Assembly: GCA_902764045.1 (NCBI GenBank)
Contig: CACWUI010000086.1
Span: forward strand, 1 to 6,909
DNA: 6,909 nucleotides
Origin: an uncultured Lachnospiraceae bacterium
Lineage (GTDB): Bacteria; Bacillota; Clostridia; Lachnospirales; Lachnospiraceae
Direction of reading: 5' to 3'
Below the pieces are notes generated by a model. That model saw only the letters and a program-made list of their open reading frames with translations. It was not told the origin of the DNA and made no database searches. Positions 1-6,725 of this stretch are shown piece after piece. The position numbers were made by a program, and so were the translations under genes. Each line of letters starts with the position of its first letter. Within the stretch, counting starts at the first letter, position 1.

Positions 1-162
1 ACTTTTTTCATATGCCAGATCGTCTTCATTTTTTCCTACTCTTACTATCCCCAGTTTCGGCAGTCTGCCGGGATAATAATCTGAGCATTTGTAAGCCTCC
101 AGCTTTTCCCTTATCTGCTCCTGTATCCTATTTGCAGCGGAATCTCCACGTAATTCAGCCAT
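1..162 (-). CDS. folD: FolD, methylenetetrahydrofolate dehydrogenase/cyclohydrolase (N-terminal part, runs off the left edge)
   Basis: The 54 codons visible before the window edge begin MAELRGDSAANRIQEQIREK and continue to LGIVRVGKNEDDLAYEKS. This fits the FolD N-terminus: a helix followed by the strand that carries the LAVVLVG-type motif. FolD is a cytoplasmic bifunctional enzyme that interconverts methylene-, methenyl- and formyl-tetrahydrofolate. Tyr51 aligns with the conserved tyrosine of the family's YxxxK pair; the catalytic lysine, expected at residue 55, lies just outside the window. The ATG at 160-162 has an AGGAG ribosome binding site at 168-172, which overlaps the fchA stop codon at 171-173, so translational coupling is likely. 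It is the last visible gene of the gltX-glnA-fchA-folD cluster. FolD identity rests on a short N-terminus, but the FchA neighbour supports it. The remainder of the enzyme, including the NADP site, cannot be judged. Confidence 0.82.
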   Translation of the reverse strand, partial: MAELRGDSAANRIQEQIREKLEAYKCSDYYPGRLPKLGIVRVGKNEDDLAYEKS

Positions 163-170
163 ATGTACTC

Positions 171-809
171 CTATTTTTTGATCTTTTTCTTAACTGTTCT
201 TAAAGCATCCTCCGCAATGGCGATCACTTCGTTTTGAAGGGACCTGGCCTCCTGATTCAGGCTCATGGCCTTCATCTTGTCCGACATAAGTTTGGTGTTG
301 ATATAAACATTCAGCATGGCCGCATCAACGGCTGCCTGACAGAAAATAACACCTGTTCCCGCATCGCTTACAACTATACTGCTTCCTATATCGGTAAGCC
401 TTTCAAGATCAAGAACTATAGGCACTATGGACTTCATAAGATTAATCGGTGACCTTGCCGCATCAAGCAGACACGCCTCTATCATCATCTGTCTGTGCTG
501 TATCTCTGCCTGGGTTTCCCTGGGCAGCGCAAAGGCCTCGGCAAGAGGAAGAAAACCTTTAGCATCCTCCTCAATGCCGTCGATCATCTTCTTCTGATTT
601 TCCTCAAGCCTGACGATTATCTCATCAAGTTCTTCCTGTGTGTCCGCATATTTTTCCTTCCCCGTTGTAAGTGCAGCGACCATTCTTCCCAATGCAACGC
701 CTAATGCCGCCACATATGCACAAGCCCCACCCCCTCCGGGAGTCGGCGCAGATGATGCCAGTTCATCAGCAAATTCAACCAGCGTCATTTCTTTCCATTC
801 TTTGTCCAT
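171..809 (-). CDS. fchA: FchA, methenyltetrahydrofolate cyclohydrolase / formiminotetrahydrofolate cyclodeaminase family
   Basis: This 212-residue protein is a full-length stand-alone member of the formiminotransferase-cyclodeaminase C-terminal family (FTCD_C). The hallmark is the APTPGGGGACAYVAALGVAL stretch at about residues 21-40, with glycine loop PGGGG at 24-28, followed by GRMVAALTTGKEKY, which matches the family pattern GxMVAxLTxGKxKY. The rest is helical, as expected, and ends in a lysine-rich tail. Family members release ammonia from 5-formimino-THF or carry out the cyclohydrolase step to and from methenyl-THF, feeding FolD, whose gene starts 8 bases downstream. Clostridia use such proteins in purine or histidine breakdown and in C1 metabolism. 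Which of the two reactions applies here cannot be read from sequence. The start at 809 has a GAGGTG ribosome binding site about 7 bases upstream. A 33-base gap separates it from the end of glnA, so cotranscription with glnA is likely. Confidence 0.9.
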   Translation of the reverse strand: MDKEWKEMTLVEFADELASSAPTPGGGGACAYVAALGVALGRMVAALTTGKEKYADTQEELDEIIVRLEENQKKMIDGIEEDAKGFLPLAEAFALPRETQAEIQHRQMMIEACLLDAARSPINLMKSIVPIVLDLERLTDIGSSIVVSDAGTGVIFCQAAVDAAMLNVYINTKLMSDKMKAMSLNQEARSLQNEVIAIAEDALRTVKKKIKK

Positions 810-842
810 ATCGGTACACCTCGTATATTAAAAATAACTGAA

Positions 843-2161
843 TCAATATTTCGCCAGATACTCGTCAAGTTCCCACTGTGAAACGGAGGTCCTGTAATCC
901 TCCCACTCTTTGAGCTTGGCTTCAGTATATTTGGTAACAACATGCTCGCCTAAAGCTTCACATATCACATCATCTTTCTCCAAAAGCTTTATGGCATCTA
1001 ATAGTCTGTAAGGAAGCAGACCCACATTTGCCTCTTCCCTTTCTTCTTCAGTCATGGTGAATACATTTCTGTCCACACTTTCACACAACTCTAATCTGTT
1101 CTTGATCCCGTCAAGACCTGCGGCAAGACATACCGCCAGAGCCAGGTGGGGTGTGGCCGAAGGATCCGGGTTTCTCAGCTCTATGCGCGTGGAATTCCCT
1201 CTTGCTGTGGGTATCCGTATAAGAGGACTTCTGTTTGTGGCTGACCATGCCACATACACAGGCGCCTCATATCCGGGCACAAGTCTCTTGTAAGAGTTTA
1301 CCAGGGGATTGGTAATGGCTGCCATGGATGCAGCATGTTTCATAAGACCAGCTATAAAGTGGTATGCTTCTTTTGAAAGTCCCATGGGATCTTTATCATC
1401 GGCAAATATATTTTTCCCGTTTTTATCTGCCAGAGACATATTAACATGCATTCCCGATCCTGCGATCCCCTTTACGGGTTTGGGCATAAATGTGGCATAA
1501 AGATCATTCTTTTGAGCAATAGTATGATGTTGTCGGCCGCCGATACCGCATCATCATATTTGAAATCTATCTCATGCTGAGCGGGAGCCACCTCATGATG
1601 TGCCGCTTCTATTTCAAATCCCATATCCTCAAGGGCAAGGACCATTTCCTGTCTCACGGTCTCACCCGGATCCGTAGGTCCCAGATCAAAATAACTTCCG
1701 TTATCATTTGACTTGGTGGTGGGCTTGCCATGCTCGTCCAACTGAAACAGGAAAAACTCGCATTCAGGACCCACATTAAATGTATACCCCATATCCGCAG
1801 CCTCAGCGCAGACTTTTTTCAATACGTTTCGGGGATCCCCCATAAAAGGCTCACCCTCTGCCGTATAAACATCACAGATCAGTCTCGCAGCCTTTCCTTT
1901 TTCCTGGTTCCAGGGAAAAATAACAAATGAATCGTAATCAGGATAAAGATACATGTCAGACTCTTCTATACGCACAAAGCCTTCAACTGAAGAACCGTCA
2001 AACATACACTTATTATCCAGTGCCTTTTCAATCTGATCCGAAGTAATAGCTACATTTTTTAATATCCCGAAAATATCGCTGAACTGCAGTCTGATAAACT
2101 CTATTTTCTCGTCTTTAACGATCCTTATGATATCTTCTCTTGTATATTTTTTTCTCGACAT
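843..2161 (-). pseudogene. glnA: Type I glutamine synthetase, split by a frame-disrupting deletion
   Basis: Two adjacent frames together encode a type I (alpha subtype) glutamine synthetase, which makes glutamine from glutamate, ammonia and ATP. The N-terminal frame starts at 2161 (MSRKKYTREDI) behind a perfect AGGAGG at 2167-2172 and follows the family to residue 212 (AADNI). It then turns into nonsense and stops at 1472. The second frame, from about 1523 to 843, gives TIAQKNDLYATFMPKPVKG and then 200-odd normal residues. Motifs present include FDGSSVEGF (54-62), GPECEFF (131-137), HHEVAPAQHEIDF (188-200), GSGMHVNMSL, NRSPLIRIP and RIELRNPDPSATPHLALA. Between NI and TIAQ the family normally has about eight residues of the form xTFKLVVK, which are absent. 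A loss of about 22 bases explains both the shift and the gap and would restore a 446-residue enzyme. No adenylylation-site insert is seen. It lies 13 bases after gltX. This could be a true pseudogene or an assembly error; the product as written would be inactive. Confidence 0.88.
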
Positions 2162-2166
2162 ACTTA

Positions 2167-2172
2167 CCTCCT
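2167..2172 (-). promoter_or_regulatory. Ribosome binding site deciding the glnA start
   Basis: A perfect AGGAGG lies 5 bases before the ATG at 2159-2161 and inside the 13-base gap after the gltX stop. The frame stays open further upstream (another ATG is at 2221), but that would add 20 non-family residues overlapping the gltX 3' end, so 2161 is chosen. Confidence 0.85.
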
Positions 2173-2174
2173 TT

Positions 2175-3842
2175 TTATTTATCAATAAAGCGCGATATCC
2201 TGTCACGCATCTGTTCTTCACCCATTATATGGATAATACCCCACAGATCAGGTGTATTGGCCCGTCCTGTAACAGCGATCCTTATCACCTCTGCTACATC
2301 CGAGGTTTCACCCCTGTACTTTTCGGGATTTTCCTTGTAGTCCTTCCTGTCTGTGGCAAAACCGTTTTGCTGTGCAATATCCTTAAGCTTGTCAAACCAC
2401 TGACTGTTGTCGTCGCCATAATCAAAGACTTCAAGATAACTTTTCAGAATTTCGTTTCTTACTTCAGGAGGCTGTCGGAATTCGTCCGCCGGATTTTCCT
2501 CTTCCTCAAAAAAGAAGGAGATAAGTTCCATGGCCTGCTTTGCATTTACAAAGTCCTTTCTTCTACGCTTCTGTCCCACACCCATATAAAGTCTTAAAAC
2601 ATTAAGGATCATTTCCCTATCGGAGAAATATTTGTCCTCCTTATCCGGCGCATATTCTCTTGCCCAGTTTTCAAGAAAGCCTGCAAGTTCCTCTTCACTC
2701 AGTTGGGAAAGCTCGTTTTTACATATGTTTTCCAGCTTATCCATATCAAAAAGCGCGCCGGAATTGTTCATTTTCTTAACTGAAAAAGGAAATTCCTCAA
2801 GCCCGGCTTCCGGATTATTCCTGTGCCATTCCTCAAAGTCTGAGTTTAAAAGTGTAAGAAGATAAACCTTCAGGCATATCGGATGATATCCGTCCTTTTT
2901 GTAAAACTCCAAAGACATCTCCGGATCGCTTCTTTTGGAAAGCTTCCTTTTCCCTCCCGTCTCCGGGTCGGTCTTCATCATATGTGCAGTGTGGGCATAC
3001 TTGGGAAGCCTGAATCCCAGTGCATTGAAAAGCTCCACATGAGTGGGAACCGACGCCAGCCACTCCGTACCCCTCAGCACAAGCGTCGTGCGCATAAGAT
3101 GATCATCAACCGCATGGGCAAAGTGATATGTGGGTATACCGTCTTTTTTAAGTATTACCACATCGTGAATATTTTCCGGAAGACTTATCTTACCCTTTAT
3201 CTCGTCTTCGAATTCAAATTCCCTGTCAGGAGTCCCCCGGGATCTGAGCCTTAAAACATAAGGCTTTCCCGACGCAAGAGCCTCTTTTATTTCTTCAAGA
3301 GATTTGTCTCTCCATACGGCGTACTTGCCATAATATCCCGTAAGTTCCTTTGCTTCCTCCTGGGCTTTTCTTATAGCTTCCAGTTCTTCTTCTTCACAAA
3401 AGCAAGGGTATGCAAGACCTTTTTTTACCAGTTCTTTTGCATATGTATGGTATATTTCTTTTCTCTCACTTTGTGTATAAGGACCGTAAACATTCCCGGG
3501 GGCATCGTCGGGAAGTCCTGCGCCTTCGTCAAATTCTATTCCGAAATACTTAAGGGAGTCTATAACAAGCTCTACCGCACCATCTACTTTCCGCTTTGCA
3601 TCCGTATCCTCTATCCTTAAGAAAAACACACCGTCCTTTGTATGGGCTATCCTCTCATCCGCCAGTGCACTGTAAAGATTTCCCAGATGTATAAAGCCCG
3701 TGGGACTGGGGGCCAGCCTTGTTACTTCAGCCTTATTCGGAAGCTTTCTGTAGGGAAAGATCTCTTCATATTCTTCGGGTGTTTTCAGCTCTTCATCCTT
3801 AAAAAGAATGTCTGCCAGTTCAATATTTTCTTCAGGTGTCAT
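2175..3842 (-). CDS. gltX: Glutamyl-tRNA synthetase (long clostridial form)
   Basis: This cytoplasmic class I synthetase charges tRNA-Glu with glutamate, using ATP. The 555 residues contain a HIGH-type signature in PSPTGFIHLGN (45-55), RIEDTD (76-81), the pocket segment DGIPTYHFAHAVDDHLM (234-250) and a KMSKS-type signature KLSKR (300-304). A CFC pair at 147-149 sits where zinc-binding cysteines occur in some bacterial enzymes, but no complete zinc site is obvious. The protein is longer than the roughly 470-490 residues of common bacterial GltX and carries an extra N-terminal stretch of about 35 residues before the catalytic fold. The start at 3842 (MTPEENIEL) has AGGAAGG 6 bases upstream. 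An earlier in-frame ATG at 3875 has no good ribosome binding site and adds basic, non-family residues. It is the first gene of the operon, 13 bases before glnA. GlnRS uses the same fold, but overall motif context favours GluRS. Whether it also charges tRNA-Gln cannot be told. Confidence 0.93.
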   Translation of the reverse strand: MTPEENIELADILFKDEELKTPEEYEEIFPYRKLPNKAEVTRLAPSPTGFIHLGNLYSALADERIAHTKDGVFFLRIEDTDAKRKVDGAVELVIDSLKYFGIEFDEGAGLPDDAPGNVYGPYTQSERKEIYHTYAKELVKKGLAYPCFCEEEELEAIRKAQEEAKELTGYYGKYAVWRDKSLEEIKEALASGKPYVLRLRSRGTPDREFEFEDEIKGKISLPENIHDVVILKKDGIPTYHFAHAVDDHLMRTTLVLRGTEWLASVPTHVELFNALGFRLPKYAHTAHMMKTDPETGGKRKLSKRSDPEMSLEFYKKDGYHPICLKVYLLTLLNSDFEEWHRNNPEAGLEEFPFSVKKMNNSGALFDMDKLENICKNELSQLSEEELAGFLENWAREYAPDKEDKYFSDREMILNVLRLYMGVGQKRRRKDFVNAKQAMELISFFFEEEENPADEFRQPPEVRNEILKSYLEVFDYGDDNSQWFDKLKDIAQQNGFATDRKDYKENPEKYRGETSDVAEVIRIAVTGRANTPDLWGIIHIMGEEQMRDRISRFIDK

Positions 3843-3848
3843 AATCAG

Positions 3849-3855
3849 CCTTCCT
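3849..3855 (-). promoter_or_regulatory. Ribosome binding site deciding the gltX start
   Basis: AGGAAGG on the minus strand lies 6 bases before the ATG at 3840-3842. The alternative ATG at 3875 is preceded by GGGCGCAGT with no purine-rich ribosome binding site, so the shorter 555-residue product is preferred. Confidence 0.7.
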
Positions 3856-3896
3856 TTTCGGCGCCGGTCAAACATACTGCGCCCATGTTAAGGGTA

Positions 3897-3926
3897 AGTA
3901 TAACATAAAGCAAATACGCCTTACAA
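3897..3926 (-). promoter_or_regulatory. Sigma-A-type extended -10 promoter for gltX-glnA-fchA-folD
   Basis: On the minus strand, TTGTAA (3926-3921, 4 of 6 to TTGACA) is followed after 18 bases by TATACT (3902-3897, 5 of 6 to TATAAT). The -10 is preceded by TGT, giving an extended TGn element. Transcription would start near 3890, leaving a leader of about 48 bases before the gltX ATG. No riboswitch or T-box fits in that length. Confidence 0.65.
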
Positions 3927-3940
3927 CCGCATTTGCCACC

Positions 3941-3968
3941 TTGACTCAGTCTGGTAAAATAATGATAT
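3941..3968 (+). promoter_or_regulatory. Possible promoter for the alpha/beta hydrolase gene
   Basis: TTGACT (3941-3946, 5 of 6) is followed after 16 bases by TGATAT (3963-3968, only 3 of 6). A better -10 match, AATAAT at 3958-3963, is too close to the -35. The ribosome binding site follows at once, so the leader would be very short. The divergent gltX promoter lies about 20-40 bases away, so the two may influence each other. Confidence 0.4.
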
Positions 3969-3971
3969 ATG

Positions 3972-3980
3972 AAAGGGGTG
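3972..3980 (+). promoter_or_regulatory. Ribosome binding site deciding the hydrolase start
   Basis: AAAGGGGTG sits 6 bases before the ATG at 3987. The earlier in-frame ATG at 3969 falls within the likely -10 region and has no ribosome binding site, so 3987 is the better start. Confidence 0.65.
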
Positions 3981-3986
3981 TCTGCT

Positions 3987-4970
3987 ATGAATAAGATCAC
4001 AAAAAGGGCCGTTGTCGCCGGAGGAATAATCGCAGGACTTACCGCAGGATTTCTTTTTCTTGCCGGTCATTATTATGTAAACATTGCCATTAAACGCGGC
4101 AAAAAAAAGTACTCTAATGAAAAAAGAAGAAACAGATCATTAGAGACAAAAAATAAAGAAATGATCCATGGGCTGTATGCTACCCACTACCAAATGCTTA
4201 AAGAATCAAAGGCCGTAATGGAAAAGAATCCGGGGGAAGCGCTTCACATTCTTTCCGAGGAAGGATTTAAACTCTATGGCGAGATATTCCGAAATAAAGG
4301 ATCCCATAAGTATGTCATCATAGTCCACGGCTATAACTGCTGCCTTAATGACATGTACTGCTATCTTGCCGACTTTTATAAACAGGGATTTAATGTTTTA
4401 TTTGTGGATCTTCGGGCCCACGGAAAAAGTGAAGGTGAGTATATAGGTATGGGCTGGCTGGAGAGGCTTGATATCAAAAAATGGTGCCGGCACCTTTCAT
4501 ACCTGGATCCGGGAGCCTCCATAGTTCTTTTCGGTCAGTCCATGGGAGCTGATGCAGTAATGATGGCCTGTGGCGAAGGACTACCTGATAATGTAAAGGT
4601 ATGTATTGAAGACAGCGGATATACCTCAGTGGGAAGTATGTATAAAACACTTATGAAGGAGGCCTATCATATCCCCTCCTTCCCTATACTTAATGCTGCA
4701 GATATAATTGCAAAACATAAGGCGGGCTATTCATTTTTAAAGGCAGACTCATGCGAACAGCTGAAAAAAAGCAATATCCCCACGCTTTTCATACACGCAA
4801 AAGGGGACTCTTATGTGCCATTCGAGAATGTGCGTATTCTTTATGATTCGGCAAATGAGCCGAAAGAGCTATACACAGTTCCCGAGGCAGAGCACGTATG
4901 CGCATGCTTTTACGACAGGGATACTTACTTTAAAAAAATATTTGATTTTACGGACAGATACATTAAATAA
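3987..4970 (+). CDS. Membrane-anchored alpha/beta hydrolase (serine esterase/lipase-like, YqkD-type)
   Basis: The 327-residue protein begins with a basic MNKITKR and one hydrophobic segment (about residues 8-34, AVVAGGIIAGLTAGFLFLAG), an uncleaved anchor or signal-anchor. A lysine- and arginine-rich stretch at 36-60 follows, and no cleavage site is clear. The catalytic domain follows the alpha/beta hydrolase order: VIIVHGYN with the oxyanion HG at 114-115, VDLRAHGKSEG (140-150), nucleophile elbow GQSMGA with Ser185, PTLFIHAKGDSYVPF with acid Asp274, and AEHV with His303. All three triad residues are present, so it should be active. The YqkD-like subgroup is known as anchored hydrolases of unknown substrate; the true substrate cannot be predicted. 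Cysteines cluster near the oxyanion loop (NCCLNDMYC) and just after the catalytic His (VCAC). It is divergent from gltX and meets the CapA-family gene end to end, 3 bases apart, so it is probably transcribed alone. Confidence 0.85.
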   Translation: MNKITKRAVVAGGIIAGLTAGFLFLAGHYYVNIAIKRGKKKYSNEKRRNRSLETKNKEMIHGLYATHYQMLKESKAVMEKNPGEALHILSEEGFKLYGEIFRNKGSHKYVIIVHGYNCCLNDMYCYLADFYKQGFNVLFVDLRAHGKSEGEYIGMGWLERLDIKKWCRHLSYLDPGASIVLFGQSMGADAVMMACGEGLPDNVKVCIEDSGYTSVGSMYKTLMKEAYHIPSFPILNAADIIAKHKAGYSFLKADSCEQLKKSNIPTLFIHAKGDSYVPFENVRILYDSANEPKELYTVPEAEHVCACFYDRDTYFKKIFDFTDRYIK

Positions 4971-4973
4971 TTT

Positions 4974-6245
4974 TTAAGCACTATCCTCATCTTCCTCATC
5001 CTCTTCTTCGTCGGATCCGGTTGTTGCGGTGGTGCTTTTTTCTTTTGTTTCGTCAAATGGCTTTCCCGCTATATCATAGAAAAGTTCCTTTAAATATAAA
5101 ACAGAAAACCTGTTGTCAGAATTCTTTATAAGGTGCTCGTCCGCAAGGGTTTCCGTATAATCATCAAGGAGATAAACCGCTTCCTCAGATCTTGTGTAAT
5201 GGGTAACGACAGGGATGAAATCGTAGTCAACCACTTCCGTGACGGAATCGTCACCTTCCGTGGTCTTACGGATATTTACGGTAGCCATACCTCCCAAAAG
5301 CCTGTCTATTTCGTCCTGACCGGAAACGAAATTGCCACAGGAATAAAATACTACGCCGGTGTTCCCTTTGGATGTCTTTACCGTGCCGTAAGGCTCTATA
5401 ACATGGGGGTGGGCGCATATGACCACATCTGCTCCGGCATCGATCACGTCCTCTATATAGGCAACCTGGTCGTCAGTGGGCTCATACGTGTACTCTTCCC
5501 CTATATGAAGAAAGCAGATGGTCATATCGGCTTCACCCTCAGCAGTTTGAATGTCTTTCAGGAATTTATCCTTATTATCCAGAAGATCCACCATATAATA
5601 CTTGTCCTCGGGAAGCTCTATGCCGTTTAATCCGTATGTATAATTAAACATTGCAAATTTAATGCCGTTTTTTGTCACGTAATCTATTGTATTGTAATCC
5701 TCCACGGAATCGTGGATACCCAGAAGGCTTATCTGTGGATAGCTTTCTTTCCAGTACTCTGCCATTCCCTGTATAGCCTTTGTTCCCTTGTCCATGGTGT
5801 GATTGGTGGCGGAAAGAACAATGTCATATCCGGAGGTAACCAGGGCGTCTCCCATGACCTGTGGCGTCCCGAAGGCCGGATAGTTGGATACATCCGCATT
5901 ATCCTTTACAAATATGGTCTCCTGATTGATCACCGCAAGATCATATTTTTTTATAGTGGGCGCAATATTTTCATAAAGCGGAACAAAGTCATAGGTATCG
6001 TTCTTTTCGTCATAGAACTTTTTATAAACCGTGTCGTGGATCAGGTTGTCACCGCAGGCAATAAGAGAAACCTCCTCAGTCTTTTTTTCAGGTGCCGTGG
6101 TGGTAGTCTCCTCCTCCTTTGATGCAGACTCCGCCTGCTGACTCTCTTCTTTTCTTTTGTTGTAGTCGCCCATTCCGAAAAAACCGCAGCCGGTCATACC
6201 TAAAACTCCGGCTAATACAGGAATAAGCAATATCCGTTTTTTCAT
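4974..6245 (-). CDS. CapA-family (PGA_cap) metallophosphatase-like lipoprotein
   Basis: The 423-residue protein starts MKKRILLIPVLAGVLGMTGC, a lipoprotein signal peptide with a lipobox-like MTGC and Cys20 as the probable lipidated residue, so it should sit on the outer face of the membrane. A charged Ser/Thr/Glu linker (about 29-58) leads into a CapA domain. Its metallophosphatase-like blocks are ACGDNLIH (63-70), NQE (107-109), SATNHTMD (145-152), FLHIGEEY (245-252), CAHPHVIEPYG (277-287) and CGNF (303-306). CapA proteins are linked to poly-gamma-glutamate export or anchoring, but many solitary homologs have no proven role. No capB or capC is nearby, so capsule synthesis is not supported. 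The C-terminus is a Thr/Ser stretch followed by a highly acidic tail (EEEDEEDEDS, 412-421). The start at 6245 has AAGGGG at 6255-6260; the ATG at 6254 overlaps that site and is rejected. A TATAAA at 6296-6291 could be its -10, but no -35 was found. Confidence 0.86.
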   Translation of the reverse strand: MKKRILLIPVLAGVLGMTGCGFFGMGDYNKRKEESQQAESASKEEETTTTAPEKKTEEVSLIACGDNLIHDTVYKKFYDEKNDTYDFVPLYENIAPTIKKYDLAVINQETIFVKDNADVSNYPAFGTPQVMGDALVTSGYDIVLSATNHTMDKGTKAIQGMAEYWKESYPQISLLGIHDSVEDYNTIDYVTKNGIKFAMFNYTYGLNGIELPEDKYYMVDLLDNKDKFLKDIQTAEGEADMTICFLHIGEEYTYEPTDDQVAYIEDVIDAGADVVICAHPHVIEPYGTVKTSKGNTGVVFYSCGNFVSGQDEIDRLLGGMATVNIRKTTEGDDSVTEVVDYDFIPVVTHYTRSEEAVYLLDDYTETLADEHLIKNSDNRFSVLYLKELFYDIAGKPFDETKEKSTTATTGSDEEEDEEDEDSA

Positions 6246-6254
6246 AAAATGCAT

Positions 6255-6260
6255 CCCCTT
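6255..6260 (-). promoter_or_regulatory. Ribosome binding site deciding the CapA-family start
   Basis: AAGGGG lies 9 bases upstream of the ATG at 6243-6245, in front of the MKKR signal-peptide start. The in-frame ATG at 6252-6254 directly abuts this site and so cannot use it. Confidence 0.6.
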
Positions 6261-6322
6261 CTATACTCATCTTTATCTGACAATGTGTATTTTATAACTT
6301 TTAATGAAAAAAGTACATAAAA

Positions 6323-6351
6323 TTGACTTTGCGGAAAAAAATCTCTATAAT
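6323..6351 (+). promoter_or_regulatory. Strong sigma-A promoter for the SRP RNA (and probably tRNA-Leu)
   Basis: TTGACT (6323-6328) and a perfect TATAAT (6346-6351) are 17 bases apart, with an A-rich spacer. This is the best promoter match in the window, fitting a highly expressed stable RNA. Transcription should start near 6357-6359, exactly where the SRP RNA 5' strand begins. Confidence 0.9.
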
Positions 6352-6357
6352 CATGAT

Positions 6358-6627
6358 ACCGCGCAGCCGGGGCAGTAGCGGCGCCTTGTACCTGTGAAAT
6401 CCGCTATAGCAGGGGTGATGTTTGGTAAAGGGCAGATTATTTTGGAGCAGCCCGTCAGAAAACGGCGATGACGTTTGGGTCTTTCGCAACGGAAATCCAC
6501 GAATCATGTCAGGTCGGGAACGAAGCAGCATTAAATGGAACCTTCCGTGTGCCGAAAGGGTGCCTGGATCGAGCTTGGGTTTTGACGGTAACGTCCGGGG
6601 TATGCGTTCGATATCATACGCGCGGTT
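6358..6627 (+). ncRNA. ffs: Signal recognition particle RNA, large bacterial type (with Alu domain)
   Basis: This RNA is the scaffold of the signal recognition particle and binds Ffh to target nascent membrane and secreted proteins. At about 270 bases it matches the large Bacillus/Clostridium form, not the roughly 114-base E. coli form. The Alu half is seen in GTAGCGG (6375-6381), which pairs with CCGCTAT (6401-6407) around the TGTACCTGTGAAAT segment. The Ffh-binding helix 8 is at 6508-6529: GTCAGG on the 5' side, a GGAA tetraloop at 6517-6520 closed by TCG/CGA, and GAAGCAGC on the 3' side. The 5' end ACCGCGC (6358-6364) pairs with GCGCGGT (6620-6626), closing the molecule, and a run of seven T follows (6626-6632). 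The exact 3' end is uncertain by a few bases: it may come from termination in the T-run or from processing at the tRNA that starts at 6635. Confidence 0.93.
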
Positions 6628-6634
6628 TTTTTAT

Positions 6635-6716
6635 GCGGATGTGGCGGAACAGGCAGACGCGATAGATTTAGGTTCTATTGTCAACAGACGTGCAGGTTCA
6701 ATTCCTGTCATCCGTA
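6635..6716 (+). tRNA. tRNA-Leu (anticodon UAG)
   Basis: This 82-base class II tRNA decodes CUN leucine codons, chiefly CUA. The acceptor strand GCGGATG (6635-6641) pairs with CATCCGT (6709-6715, one G-U), with discriminator A at 6716. The anticodon stem ATAGA/TCTAT (6662-6666, 6674-6678) encloses loop TTTAGGT, with TAG at 6669-6671. A long variable arm (GTC/GAC stem) and the T-arm GCAGG-TTCAATT-CCTGT are present. The 3' CCA is not encoded, so it must be added after transcription. It starts only 2 bases after the SRP U-tract and has no promoter of its own, so it is probably expressed from the promoter at 6323. Confidence 0.95.
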
Positions 6717-6725
6717 TTAATACGA

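Noticed and set aside
1500..1525. Programmed -1 frameshift near CTCAAAAGA to rejoin the glnA halves
   Set aside because: No good slippery heptamer or downstream structure was found, and shifting frame would still leave about eight conserved residues missing.
2833..3063. Minus-strand 76-residue open frame inside gltX
   Set aside because: It lies in a shifted frame within a well-conserved part of gltX and has no ribosome binding site; it is a shadow of gltX.
5133..6122. Two plus-strand open frames opposite the CapA-family gene
   Set aside because: Both are antisense to a clear CapA domain, lack ribosome binding sites and show no recognisable domains.
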